64,000 nt of DNA from Parasponia andersonii (GCA_002914805.1 JXTB01000065.1:905002-969001); one strand, 5' to 3'. Counted from the first letter of the stretch, positions 1-12,313 are shown. Made by a program: numbers and translations. Notes: generated from the letters alone by a model not told the origin.

Positions 1-489
1 AAGCACTGTCTGATACAGAGGCATACTCTAGTATCAACTGACTTAGCGGGTCGCTAGATTTCACTTTAACTTGCATTCTCAAAACGAGAAAAGAAATAAG
101 CAAAATTTTCAAAGAGAATTTAAAAGAGAAAACTAAGATTTGATTGAAGATTGGATGATCACAACTCTTGCCAATGAAGGTAATTTATACAAGTTTAGGA
201 TTAATCTAAACCATCCAATAAAATAATTCTAAGAAACTTACAATCATACACCTAGCACCTACCAACTAAATATACTTAAATTATTTACCTAACATACTTC
301 AAATAAACAAATTGTTCACCTAACACACTTCAAATAAATAAGCTAAATAATCTAACACATTTCAAATACATAAATCTACAATATCTAACACACAAAACCA
401 TTCTACCAATTAATGGAATGTTTATTAGATTGTATTTTAGAATTTTGGACTTTTAACTTTGGGACATATATTTGGACATGGGCTGCTAC
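1..489. other. AT-rich stretch without a gene
   Basis: I see no coding region here. Around 285-385 there are three or four loose repeats of a motif like CCTAACACACTTCAAATAAA. The stretch runs into the Copia remnant at about 490 and may be part of that element or its flank, but I cannot show which. Confidence 0.4.
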
Positions 490-823
490 ATCAATAGAGC
501 ACTAGCTCACATAGCAGCAGAGTTAGTCTGGTTGAAGTCACTCCTAACAGAACTCATTGTTGATCTATGCTATAAACCAATTATCTGGTGTGATAACTTA
601 GAGCATCATCCATAGCAGTAAATCCTTTGCAACATGCTCGCACGAAACACATTGAAATGCGTACATTTTGTGCGCGATATGGTTCTTGCTAAGCAACTGG
701 AAGTTCGATATGCGCTAACACAAGACCATATAGCAGATGTTCTAACTAAAGGAATTTCAGGGGCAAGGTTCCTTCGGTTCAGAAATTCAGTGTGAGAGAG
801 TCACACTTTCATTTGAGGGGGCG
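490..823 (+). pseudogene. Copia retrotransposon RNase H 3' end, frameshifted
   Basis: Translation gives the C-terminal part of a Copia (Ty1) reverse transcriptase/RNase H polyprotein: RALAHIAAELVWLKSLL, then WCDNL, then after a frameshift NPLQHARTKHIEM, and after another QLEVRYALTQDHIADVLTKG and ISGARFLRFRN. This is the usual order just before the 3' LTR. At least two frame changes are needed and everything upstream (gag, protease, integrase) is missing, so it is a dead 5'-truncated copy. A purine-rich polypurine tract (GAGGGGGCG) immediately precedes the LTR at 824, which fixes the strand. Confidence 0.85.
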
Positions 824-1106
824 TGTTAAAGAGCTAGATATGATTGTTATAGCTAGTTCTAGTTTCTTCTAGATGTCCTGGTCGTTATTTAGATTGTACA
901 ACTGTCAATATTAGTCGGTTAGGCAACTTATTCTGTTATGCCTTGGTATATGAACCTCTGGATTTCAGAAATATGTTAGAATAGTTTGTTATGGTCTTCT
1001 TTGTAATCCAAACTGGTATACATGACAATACAACTACTTAGATGATTATCTGAGCTTTTCCTCCAGATCTTGAGAGTTTCCTCTGTAATTTTCTTCTCAC
1101 TAATCA
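824..1106 (+). mobile_element. Probable Copia 3' LTR
   Basis: It starts with TGTTAAAG directly after the polypurine tract and can end at TAATCA at 1106, giving TG..CA borders and about 283 bp. The right end is inferred, because there is no 5' LTR in the window to align with. Confidence 0.55.
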
Positions 1107-1239
1107 AACGCCCTAGAATTCTATCTATATTTGTTTGAAAAGTTTTTAAATCGAAAATTTTGAGTTACTATTTTTATTTTTGCATTTCGATTTTTCTTTC
1201 TTTCTTCTTTTTTTTTTTTTTTGCGTTCTACTTCTATCC

Positions 1240-2062
1240 TAAAATTTTAGATATTTTCTAGTGTAATTATTACATTTTTGTTTTAAAAAAATTGTCTTTC
1301 TGCTCCACTATACAAAGATATCTTGGCTCCACCATTAGTTTGAATTACTATTTTAACTTTTTTTCGTTAACTAAATATTCTAATCTTTGATTACCCTGAA
1401 AAAAAATTCTAATCTTTGATTAGACCCGCCCCCAAAAAAAAAGGTAAATATCCTGACATGGAAAGCCACATTAAAAAGAGATATAAATATCAAAAGCTAA
1501 ATAGCAATACCTAACGTTAAAAAAAAGTAACAGATGAAGACAAAACAAAAAAAGCGAGCACATATATTTATGTAGAGGGTGCTTAATTTTATTAGATCAT
1601 CGCTTATTGTACGAGGTAAATAAAGCGAAAGCTTACAAAAATATTCGTTTATTAAATCTTTGGAATATTATCTAGCGTGGTCTTGCAGCAATTGTTTCAT
1701 AGAAAAGTTCCGTTTTGGCACCGTCAAAATATATCAACCGAAGCATTCTTCCCATTATGTAGAAATGTAATTTCGTTTTTTTGCTCAAGATCATCTCTGG
1801 GTCCCCGTGATTGATTTAGGACTCTTTTATTTTATGTAGCTTTTAATTAGTCCTCGAACTTTCAATATCTTTACTAACACGTCAGTCCCTTTACCCATTT
1901 GCCTTCTAATTTGCCGTTTAAACACACAAGTAGCTCATTTGATCACTGACCTAAAGGGGTATTGGTGGTCATAAAACAAAAATACTAGAGCTGCAGTCAG
2001 GATATATATACCCAATTCCCTCCCTCCCTTGTCTTTTGTTCTTCAGCCGTGAGCCCAAAAAA
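1240..2062. repeat. Segmental duplication, copy A
   Basis: This diverged direct copy of 3977-4950 shares long blocks: CTAATCTTTGATTAGACC near 1410 and 4110, CTTATTGTACGAGGTAAATA near 1605 against CTTATTATACGAG near 4347, GTTCCGTTTTGGCAC near 1707 and 4465, and ACTAACACGTCAGTCCC near 1874 against ACTAACACGTTAGTCCC near 4720. The homology resumes at 2909 behind a MITE insertion. No coding content is recognised in either copy. Confidence 0.8.
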
Positions 2063-2065
2063 TTA

Positions 2066-2905
2066 GGGAACTGTTTGTCATTATTTTTTGTTTTTTGTTT
2101 TTAAAGTTGTATTTTCAGAAATGAGAACAAAAACTGTTTTATAATATTTTCAGAGAAAATAATGGTGTCTGGCAAATGTTTTCTAAATATATATATAAAA
2201 AATCATATTTGTATTATAAAAAAATATTTAGAAAAAAAAAAGTGAGGAGGGAATGACGAGAAATAAATTCAAATAAGGGAATAAGGAGAGAGAAAGTCAT
2301 AAGAGAAAAGATAATGAAAGATAATAATAAGAGAGAAAGTGATAAGAATGTATGAAGAAATAAAAAGTGTTGCGAAAGAGAAACAAATGAAAACATACAA
2401 GAGAGAAAAAATGATAAGAATGCATGAAAAAAGAAAATAAAGACAAAGAAAATTATAAAAGCAAAGCAGCAATAAAGAATAAGGAGAGATAATGTGATTA
2501 AAAAAAATAATAGAATAGAAAATGATGAGAGAAGAAGTGATATAATAAAATAATAAGAGAGATAAGAGAGAAAGTGATAAAAGAGAATGAGGATAGAGAA
2601 AGTGATGAGAGATAATGTGGTAAGAGAAAGTAATGAGAGAGAAATTGATGAAAGAGAAAATTACGAGAGAATGTGCATATAAAAGTCATGTGAAAAAAAT
2701 TATTTTATTCTTTTAAAAAAAGAAAAAATTTAAGAAAACACTTTAAAAATAAATATTTTATTGTTCTCTGAATTTTTTGTTATCTTTAACTCTGTTTTTT
2801 AAAATTGTTATCATAGAACAATACCAAACACTCTAATTCTCGGAAAACAATTTTTTATTTTTTAAAACAAAAAATAATTTTTTTAGTTATGATGATAAAC
2901 ATCCC
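2066..2905 (+). mobile_element. Tourist-like MITE, purine-rich, copy 1
   Basis: It is flanked by TTA on both sides (2063-2065 and 2906-2908). The ends are GGGAACTGTTTGTCATTATT and, reverse-complemented, GGGATGTTTATCATCATAAC. The core is a purine-rich run of degenerate GAGAGAAAGTGATAA-type repeats with no protein. A second copy lies inverted at 9484-10312. The paralogous segment near 4945-4970 has no insertion here, which gives an empty site. The TTA duplications and terminal motif fit the PIF/Harbinger superfamily. Confidence 0.75.
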
Positions 2906-3045
2906 TTAACTTTTGGGTTTTGGTTCTCATTTTTATTTCTTATTTCTTATTTTAATTTTAGGGAGCATTATTAATGTTACTTATGAGCTTTGATTCTCCT
3001 AGCTTTTCTATAAGCTGAAAACTATATACTGAAGCTTAGATACTT

Positions 3046-3210
3046 TTTTTTTTTAAAAAAAAGTGGGGCATAACTAATGACTACCACTTACTACAAATTT
3101 AAAGGAAAATAATATACACACACTCTACTAAGGTTTGAACCCCTGACCCCTCCAAACTCACACACACATCCCTCAAATCTTGGACCAATTGAGCTAACTC
3201 CAGTTGGCTG
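3046..3210 (-). mobile_element. tRNA-derived SINE with 17-bp target site duplication
   Basis: On the minus strand it reads an A-box-like GAGTTAGCTCAATTGG (near 3200-3185), a B-box-like GGGGTTCAAACC (near 3143-3132) and an A-rich tail (near 3060-3046). It is flanked by perfect 17-bp direct repeats CTGAAGCTTAGATACTT at 3029-3045 and 3211-3227. The two pol III boxes, the A tail and the long target duplication together make a SINE call solid. Related copies lie at about 29796-29990 and 56229-56518. Confidence 0.85.
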
Positions 3211-3227
3211 CTGAAGCTTAGATACTT

Positions 3228-3976
3228 AAACACGTCAATAACAACACTTTTAACAAAATATTTGAAATGATTAGGCTTTTAAAAAAATATATGAAATAAT
3301 TAGGTGCCCAAAACGTTTTCGTGGAAATATTTTCCCAATGCTCTATAATCAATCCGTCGAGAAAAGTTTTATTTTCTGTTGTGGTACCTTTTATTATTAT
3401 TAGGAATGACAACAGAATGGATTGAGATGATTTTTCAATTAAAATCTTAATTTTCGAAAGTTAATTACAATACCATATTAACCACATGAACTATTATTTT
3501 AGATGCGGAAACGATACATATATTAACTAATAGATAATGGAAAAAATCGTAGTTGCTCATTAACAATTGATAATAATAAAATATTAAAAAAATTAAGATT
3601 AAAATACTAAATTTTTTTCATAATTAACAACATATTAAACAAAACAATATACTAATAATTTTCAAACTCTAAAATTTAAATATATAAGTATTTATAACTC
3701 TCCAAACTCATTATTTTACCAAAGAAATAAGAATATAAATAGTATAAAGTTAAATATATATCTATATGTATAATAATTCTTTTATGTAAATATATATATT
3801 GAAGTAGATACGGTACAAATTATGCTAATATCGTCCATTAACTATACCTGCATATTAATAGCATGATTTTTCACTACTCCAATCATTTTCCTTGCTTAAG
3901 TGTTTTTTCACCTCTCTGATCGGATTGAATAATCACGAACATCCGTTATATTGCACTCCTTAATTATTGTTACCAA
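3228..3976. other. AT-rich stretch without a gene
   Basis: I find no ORF, RNA gene or repeat that I can name here. It separates the two copies of the segmental duplication. Confidence 0.5.
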
Positions 3977-5005
3977 AGTTTTAGATATTTTCTGATATAA
4001 TTATTAATTTTTTAAAAGTAATCGTTCAGATCCACTATACAAAGTTATCTTGGGTCCACCGTTAGTTTGAGTTAACATTTTAATTTTTTTTTTTAAACTA
4101 AATATTCTAATCTTTGATTAGACCCCCCTCGCCCCAAAAAAAAAAGGTAAACATTCTTATATGGACAGCCACATTAAAAAGAGCATGTAAATATAAAAAA
4201 TAAAAAAAAAAGGAAAGAAAAAGCAATGCCTAAGATGAAAAAAAAAAAAGAAAAAAGAAAAAATAATAGTAACAGATTTAAGACAAAGCTAAAAAAGATA
4301 ACATATATATCTACGTAGAAGGTACTTAATTTGTTTGGATCACCGCTTATTATACGAGTTTAATAAAGCGAAATCTTACAAAAATATTCGTTTATTAACC
4401 TTTGGAATATCAATATAACGGTGCCAGCATCTAGCGTGGTTTTGCAGCATTTGTATCATAGAAAGGTTCCGTTTTGGCACTGTCAGATTATCTATCAACC
4501 GAAGCATTCTTCTGATTTTGTAGAAATATAATTTCGTATTTTTATATAGGCTCAATATCACCTGGGTGCTCAATTTTAACTAAAAAAGACTTCATTGTCA
4601 CCAATTAATTCAGGATTAAATAGTCACTTTATAAAAATTTAGAGACCATGCATGATGCCACAAACCCTTTTATTTTTTTTTTTATAGCTTTTAATTAGTT
4701 CTCGAACTTTTAATATTTTTACTAACACGTTAGTCCCTTCATCACCCGTTTACAATCTAATTTTTGAATGTTTTTTTGCCGTTTAAACACACAGATAGCT
4801 CATGTGATCACTGACCAAAAGAGGTATGGGTGGTCATAGAACAAAAATTCTAGATCTACAGTCAGGATATATTTATATATATATATATATATATATCCAA
4901 ATCCCTTCCTCCCCTGTCTTTTTGTTCTTCCGCCGTGGCCCAAAAAATTGGATTTTGATTGGGCTTTGATTCTCATTTTTATTTACGAGTTTGTTGTTTA
5001 TGAGT
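3977..5005. repeat. Segmental duplication, copy B
   Basis: Direct copy of 1240-3028. Compared with copy A it lacks the MITE at GCCCAAAAAATT (about 4940-4952) and has about 150 bp of extra sequence in small indels plus a TA microsatellite (about 4872-4896). The homology stops at 5005 where a hAT element is inserted, and resumes at 7533. Confidence 0.8.
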
Positions 5006-5384
5006 TAGAGGTGTCAAAATAAGCGGATCGGATTGACCTGGCTCACAAAAAATAAAATAAGATCTGACCTAATTTTATTGGTCTGCCCGGGTCTATTAAT
5101 GTGCCAAGATCGGGCCTGCCCTGAAACAGACTGGCCTGGCCCAGTTTTTTCTTGACCTTTTTTTTTAAATAATTTTTTAAAAATATGTTAAGTTTAATAA
5201 ATTTTTTAATTGAATTTTTATTTAAAAAATTTGATAACATAAACTAAATATGTTATTTTTTTTCTGTTGTTAAAAAATTAATAATAATTAAATAGGATAT
5301 ATCATATAAGTTGAAATTGAATAGTTGATTAAAAAAATTTAAAAACAAAAATATAAAAAAACTATTTAGAATTATAATAAAAAG

Positions 5385-6099
5385 TTAAAAAAATAAAATA
5401 AAATAAATTTGATGCAGTAAGAATCTTTCGGTGTATGAACTTACCAAATTGCTAAGTAATTTTATAATCTTTGTATTATTTACAATAACATTATCTAAAG
5501 TGATAGAGATAATGCGGTTCGCTATGTCATATTCTTCAATAACATTTAAAATTCTATCTCTAATAATTTCAGTAGTATGTTTATTATCAACAACTCGAAA
5601 ACCAATTATTCTTTTTTGCATTATTCTTATTGAATCTAAATAATGTGTAACTATACTTAAATAATCTTGTTTGGAATTAGCACTCCTAAATATTAGATGT
5701 CAATGCAATACAAAAGTTTAATGAAGTTAATTCAGATATTAATTCTGTACACATATTTTCATAAACTTTAATCAAATCACTCCCAGTGGTATTTCTAGAA
5801 ACTCTTTTAAAGTTTGGATAATAGGATCTTCTAATATGATCTTCATAGCTATTACAATCACTAAATCCTAATGGTAAATTTTTTATAACAATTAAACATG
5901 CTAGAGACTCCCTAACTGCTAAAGAACCATAGTTCCAAGAACTTACCGAACCATCCTTGTTGAATTGAAGTGTTGATTGAGTGGACTCATTGTCTCTTTT
6001 GTGTTTTTTGACACATGTATTACTATGTCTATTCAAATGAGCGGTCCCGTTAGATGATTTAGCAGTTAATAATTTTTTACAGTATTTACATCTCGCCAT
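5385..6099 (-). pseudogene. hAT transposase (BED zinc finger type), truncated
   Basis: Reading from 6099, the first frame opens with a BED-type zinc finger (ARCKYCKK, then HLNRHSNTC), continues with the conserved LACLIVIKNLPLGF and YEDHIRRSYYPNFKRVSR and stops at 5686. The continuing frame (5621-5385) holds KRIIGFRVVDNKHTTEII and SITLDN, the first conserved part of the hAT catalytic core. The rest of the core and the C-terminal dimerisation domain are absent, and the DNA from 5385 to 5006 is simple AT-rich sequence. The element therefore cannot make an active transposase; it lies in its own terminal repeats as a decayed copy. Confidence 0.85.
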
Positions 6100-6357
6100 T
6101 TTGTTTTCTTATTATCGGCCTCATCTTTGAATTCCAGATCGAAATAGTCCCATACATTGGAAATTGTCCTTGCACGTTTGGAGGTCATGCTTGCACTCAA
6201 CGAAAAACTATCTTGAAATTGTGAATAATTTCCACTAGCATTTGGATTAGTTTACATTTCAGGGATTTGGTCATCCTCTTCAAATATACAAATTGGATCA
6301 TCATTCATTTCCAAATCAATATGGATATTTTTTTACATATCCATTTCCTATATTAAA

Positions 6358-6790
6358 AATTACAAATTAATTGAAATTAAAAATATTTTAATAAACTTTC
6401 TACTAACTTAATTGTAAACAACTACAAATTACAAATTAATTAAAACTAAAAATATTCTAATAAAATTTCTGCTAACTTAATTGTAAACAACTATAAATTA
6501 CAAATTAATTGAAATTTAAAATATTCTAATAAATTTTTTACTAACTTAATTGTAAACAACTATAAATTACAAATTAATTGAAATTAAAAATATAATATTC
6601 TAATAAACTTTCTAGTTTCTACTAACTTAATTGTAAACAACTATAAATTATAAATTAATTGAAAATAAAAATATAATATTCTAATAAACTTTCTAGTTTC
6701 TACTAACTTAATTGTAAACAACTACAAATTATAAATTAATTAAAATTAAAAATGTTCTAATAAATTTTCTACTAACTTAATTGAAATTAA
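6358..6790. repeat. Minisatellite, six units of 69-81 bp
   Basis: Six units share TTCTACTAACTTAATTGTAAACAACTA followed by CAAATTAATTGAAATTAAAAAT-type sequence. Units four and five carry the same 12-bp additions (AATATA and TAGTTTC), which shows recent unit-to-unit copying. It lies in the 5' region of the hAT transposase remnant. Confidence 0.85.
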
Positions 6791-7540
6791 AAACAAAGTC
6801 TTATAGAACTACTAAGTTACTAACTAGTAACTAGTAACGGTCAACTACTAACTATTATACTAGTAATAATAGTAAACAACTAAATATACTATAAATTAAA
6901 GAAATTAAAAAGATAAGTGTGATATTAAACTTTTTGAGTTGTGGAGAGTTTGGAGACTATAAATTATAATTACTAATAATTAGTAAATAGTAATTAGATA
7001 AGAGAAAAAAATGTAAAACTGAGAATATAATTAGAGATTTAGAGAGAAAGAATGAGAGAATAAGAGAGTATTTGAAAATTATAACTTATAAGTGTGAAAA
7101 AAGAGTAGAGAGTGTATGATATTTACAGTGTAAGAAAATTGTTTTTTTTTTTTTAAAATAGTTTAAACTAAAAAAAGATTAAAAAAATATAAGATCCAGT
7201 AGTAATATTAACATAAGTTACCGTTAGAATTTCATGGATTCTGTGTCCAAAACTTTTTTTTGTAAATACAGATTAAGGGCCCAGATAATTCTGGGCCCAA
7301 AGAAAAAGAAAAAAAAAAAAAAGAACAGACTGGGTCGGGCTAGCCCGACGGCCCGCATGACTGGATCGGGCAAGCCCAATGGACCGAAAATCCCAGGCCC
7401 AGTCTGACCTTGTCCCTAGGGCCAGACTCAGCTTGGACCCTAAAATTACAAGGCCGGGTTAGGCCGCAGACCACCTTATTGGGCCATAGGTTGGTTCGTT
7501 GGGCCTGACCTGAATTGCGAGCTTTAGCTTTATTATGAGT

Positions 7541-9483
7541 TTTGATTCTCTAGGTCTTCTTTATTTCATTGTGCTTATCTTTATTTTATGCTCTTTGCTT
7601 TCTGCTGTATTTTTCTTTTTGATGCAGTAAAGAAAACTACAACGTCCCCATCAAATAAATTACTCTTCGCAACCTATTAAAATGGAAGAAAAAAATTAAA
7701 AATGGTATTTAGGAGTTGGGTCTCCTTATTTTGAATCGGAATCCTTTTCCAAGTTGGAGCTCAGGTTTAAGACAATGAGCGACTGCATAGCTCCATTTTT
7801 TTTTTTTTGTTTTTTTTTTTAATTTTGTAAAATGAACATCACTACCCCTGGGGTGCTCATGGATTTAAACGACGGACTAACGAAATAGTGTTACGGAATT
7901 AAAAGTTGGGAAGCATAAATTTTAAAAGAAAAATTGTATAAAAAAAATTAGGAAGAAAAAGAATAAAAGAAAAGAATATAATGAGAATCCTAAGTGATAG
8001 AATGGGTCCCCTTCTTGACCTAATCTATCACTTTTTTTTTTTTAATAATTAAAGCCAGTTATACATCATCCTTCACTACTAATGTGAAGATTCACTACGT
8101 TTCTCAATTTTGAAAAGAACAAACAAAAAAAAAAAAAAAACAAGTTTGGCTACAAGGAAGAAGAAGGAGATGAGATTAATGACAAAGAAAGTAGTTAAGC
8201 GATCGATCCAGTCATCAGAATAGTTCGTTGAGTTGAGCCTGTGATCAATCAAATTATCAAAGGAAGATCACCTAACTTTAATTCCCTGGTTAGTTTTCTC
8301 ATAATTCCACGGGAAAATCTTAGAATTATTCACTACTACTAACCCCTTTTTGTAATAATTATTATTCGCCACTAGTACTCTTTCTGATCTAGGTCTGTTG
8401 GAAACTACTACTTTCTCCAGCTACCAGTCCAAGTCAGCCACTTATCAGGTAAGAATTGAGACTTTTTTCAGCAATGTTTCTAGTTTATTTTTATTTATAA
8501 ATTTTTTATACATGCAGTGATCACCCCATACTTGGAAACAATGCAAATCATTATCATGTTTTCTAAAATAATGTTGATTTTTTTAAAGATTTTTCATAAG
8601 CAAAAGACGTAGCATACAGCAAGAATTGCTTTAATATTTTCATCTAATTTGTTCATAAAATTATAAAATGCCCTATATTTTTCAAAAAAAAAAAAAAAAG
8701 ACTATTGCTTTTCAAATTTTTTTTTGAAAAATTTATCAAAATGTATATAAAAAAATGTATGAATGAAAGATCCTTACTACGATACGTGCCTACAAACAAA
8801 TATACATAAATATACGAATACATATACATACTTTATGTGTAAACATGTATATATAGTCTGTTTGGTTGTTTGGTATACATTCAAGCATTGTTTATAGCTC
8901 AAAAAAAAAAAACTTTTAAGAGTATTTGTATGGATTTTAAAGAAGATATTTTAAAAGAGGCATGAACCTATTATTTTTTAGGAAGATCTTTTAATATTTT
9001 TACTAACACGTTAGTCCCTTCNGAACTTTTTTTAATTGTTTATTTTTCACTTTTTAAATCTTATTCAATTAGCGTACTCTTAATATTCTAACTCTCAATA
9101 ATATGTGAAGAGATAATTCTCCTTAACTTTAATTCCCATATTATTAATTCATAATAAAAAAAATTTAAAATAAAAAGTAACAAACTTTTTTTAAAAGTTT
9201 AAATAAAAATGTAACAAACTCACGATCCTACCTATAATAAATATGTAAGAACTTATTTAATTCATATTAAAAGTAATTAAATTAGAAATATTAATAAAAA
9301 CTAAAAGAAATTTGATAATTAAATAATTTATATTATAGGTAATTTTTTTAATATTAAAAGGTGACAAATTCATTTAGTTCAAACTTATGTAAAAGAAGTG
9401 ACTCAAATTAAATTCCAATTTTTTTTATTCATATTATAAAAATTTAAAATTAAAATAGAGTATGAAGAGAAAACAAAAGATTA
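7541..9483. other. Non-coding upstream region, possibly with a 5' untranslated exon
   Basis: No coding region is visible. A stretch at about 8160-8448 is less AT-rich and ends in a strong splice donor (ATCAG|GTAAGAA). An acceptor TTTACTTAG|GG at 10751-10762 lies just before the start codon at 10790, so these could be a 5' UTR exon and leader intron of the SDE3-like gene. This is inference only. Confidence 0.3.
9022..9022. other. Undetermined base (N)
   Basis: This is the only N I noticed. The 34 bases before it (8988-9021) are identical to 4707-4740, inside the segmental duplication. It may mark a contig join or gap fill. Confidence 0.9.
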
Positions 9484-10312
9484 TGGGTTATTTGGCATCA
9501 TAACTAAATAACTGTTCTTTATTTTAAAAAATAGAAAACTGTTTTCTGATAACAAATAAGGGTGTTTAGCAACAATTTTTTAAAAGCAGAGTTAAAAAAA
9601 TACAGAAAACAGAAAATTCAAAAAACAATAAAATGCTATTTTCAAAGTATTTTTTTGAACTTTATTCTTTTTCTAAAAGAATAAAATAATTCTTTCACAT
9701 AATTTTTATATACACATTCTCTCGTAATTTTCTCTCTCATCAGTTTCTCTCTTTTTACTTTTTCTCACCACATTCTCTCTCATCACTTTCTCTATTCTCA
9801 TTCTCTCTCATTATTTTCTCTTTCCTCACGCTCTCAATCCTCATTCTTTCTCTCCTTCCACCCCTCTCATCACTTTCTATCATTTCATTTTTTTTAATCA
9901 CATTATCTCTCATTATTCTCTATTGTTACTTTATTTTTTATAACTTTCTTTGTCTTTATTTTCTTATGCATTCTTATCACTTTCTCTCTACTGTGTGTTT
10001 TCATTTATTTATCTTTCTCAACACTTTTTATTTCCTTATTCTTTCTTATCACTTTTTCTCTTATTATTATTTTTTATTACATTTTCTCTTATGACTCTCT
10101 CTGCTTGTTCCCTTACTTAAAGTTATATCTCATCATTATCTCTTGACCTTTTTTTTTCTAAATATTTTTTTATAATACAAATATGATTTTTTATATTCAT
10201 ATAATTTTTTTCCTAAAAAATGCTTTTAGAAAACATTATAAAATAGTTTTATTCTCATTTTTAAAAACACAACTTTGAACATAAAAAACAAAAAATAATG
10301 CCAAACATCCCC
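9484..10312 (-). mobile_element. Tourist-like MITE, copy 2 (inverted)
   Basis: Flanked by TTA (9481-9483, 10313-10315). The ends are TGGGTTATTTGGCATCATAA and, reverse-complemented, GGGGATGTTTGGCATTATTT. The body is the reverse complement of the element at 2066-2905 and appears as a pyrimidine-rich run of TTCTCTCTCATCACTTTCTC-like repeats. No protein is encoded. Confidence 0.75.
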
Positions 10313-10789
10313 TTAGTGTTGCCCATAAATCTAAATGAAATTTTTTTATTCCACTCTACAAGTATTAAAAAAAAATTCTGAAAACATAACTTATAATCAA
10401 AATAAAAGTAATTTAGTTTCCTTTATGAATTTGAATTAGAATAGAAATAAGTAAAACTCACCTGTTTTATTATAGGTTACTCAACTTCAACTTGTTCTAA
10501 ATATCATCCATATACATATATAATCACACAAAAAAAAAAATACACGCATGGTAAGAAAAGAGAATTACTATATTTATATTCTTGCTACATGAACAATTAT
10601 TACGTACAAAAGCAAATTTTATTTCATTCTTCATTTGGTAAAACATACATTTACGGACGAAAAATAGTTGTCAGACACCGAAAAAGAAAATCATCAGGAA
10701 CCCCCACACCACCCCACACCAAAAAATAAATTCATTCTCATTGCTTGTGGGTTTACTTAGGGATTTCTGTAAATAGCTCGCCTGCCACG

Positions 10790-12313
10790 ATGGGGATGTT
10801 TGCCGTGCTCGCGGCGGCCGCGTTGGCTGGTGGTTTGTACCGATACTATTTCAGCAGCCAGGATGAGGATGTCCGGGGAGATCACGAAAGAGAACGTAAT
10901 AATAATATTAGACCAACATCAAAACCCTCTGAAACTTATCACCAAGATCTTCATCATGATACTTACCCTGAACGAGTCAAAAACTCGTCAAACCAATTTC
11001 AGGGAAGTGACTCCGAAAAAATTAGTGTTGGTAAGATGAGCTCAGTTTCTTCTAATGACAACATTCATCACCAAGACGAAGACAAACCACATTTTCCAAC
11101 TTCAGTTCCAAGATACTTCGAGCATTATCCAAATTTTCCTGGACCAGAAATATGGAAGAAAGAAAGTGATCATGATCCAAAAGCGAGTGAATATCCATAT
11201 TCTACATCAACCATCAAAAGTACTAATAGTTTTTCATCCAAATCTTCCTCTACTGTTGATTTCCCGAAGCTCTCTCCAACAGGCCGTAAGCCTACTTTTT
11301 CCGAAATCGTCACAAACAAGAGAGAGCAACAAGAAGAGAAGCCATCTAAGCGTCCACCTTCAACTCCCTCTGGACTAAACCCTTCCGCTTCTCCCAAGAG
11401 TAATAAACTTCCTCCAAACTCTAAGCCTACTTTGTCTAAAGTCAGTACCGCAGACGATGACATAAATATTCAACATGGCAGCAAGGAGAATTATTTATGG
11501 CTTGAAAACGGTTCCTTACCATTATATTTGATTCCTGAGGATGTCAGGGAATTGATCGAGAGAGACATTGTTCCTGAAGTTCTCAGGATGCCTTTGACTC
11601 GCTTCACATACAAGGATTACTTTGCTGCATTATTGTATGCTGAAGAGTACTATCACGAGGTACATTGATGCCTAGCATATGCGTTCTATATTTATACACG
11701 CACGTTTATATATATATATATATATATTGCTAAACCAATAGATATTATATATATATATGCATATTTTTTTTTACTTAAACATAAGCATCGTTTTGACAAA
11801 TTAAAATTTATCATGTATATTTTTTATATTAAAAAATAAAAGAAAAAAATAGTATTAATGATACACATCTTTTTATGCATATCATTATAATTATTGGATC
11901 ACTGTTAGACGATGATCCAATGAAAATTACCTACTAAATTAGTAACTTTATATATATATATAGGGCACCAATCCAGTGGGTATTTTTTCTTTTTATCTAT
12001 GCATAAGTATCAATTTGGCCAATGAAAATTTAGCATGTATATTTTTTTATTGTAAAAAGTAAGAGAGAGAAAGAGTATTAATAATACACGTCTTTTCGTG
12101 CACTTCATTATAGTCATTGGATTACCATCACCATTCAAGCTAAAAAAAACATACCTATAGTAAAGAAAAAAAATAGGCAACCATACATATATATATTATA
12201 TATATATATATATTCAAACTCAGAGACGTTGTGGAAACTTTATGATTATGTTAACCTGATTTTCAGTAAAATAGACTTTCTAATAGTCTATCAACTGTGC
12301 AAAAAATAGGCAA

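Larger units (their letters stand above)
5006..7532 (-). mobile_element. hAT transposon, internally degraded, with 8-bp TSD
   Basis: Flanked by perfect 8-bp direct repeats TTATGAGT at 4998-5005 and 7533-7540. The left end TAGAGGTGTCAA and the inverted right end TAAAGCTCGCAA match at 8 of 12 positions; an extra GCTTTA lies between the right terminus and the TSD. The subterminal GGGC/GCCC-rich sequence (for example 5085-5150 and 7325-7510) is typical of plant hAT elements. It carries a broken transposase on the minus strand and a tandem array. The flanks line up with copy A of the segmental duplication, which serves as an empty site. Confidence 0.85.

Noticed and set aside
2214..2689. Three overlapping minus-strand frames rich in Phe, Leu and Ser
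   Set aside because: They are translations of the purine/pyrimidine-asymmetric core of the MITE and have no coding value.
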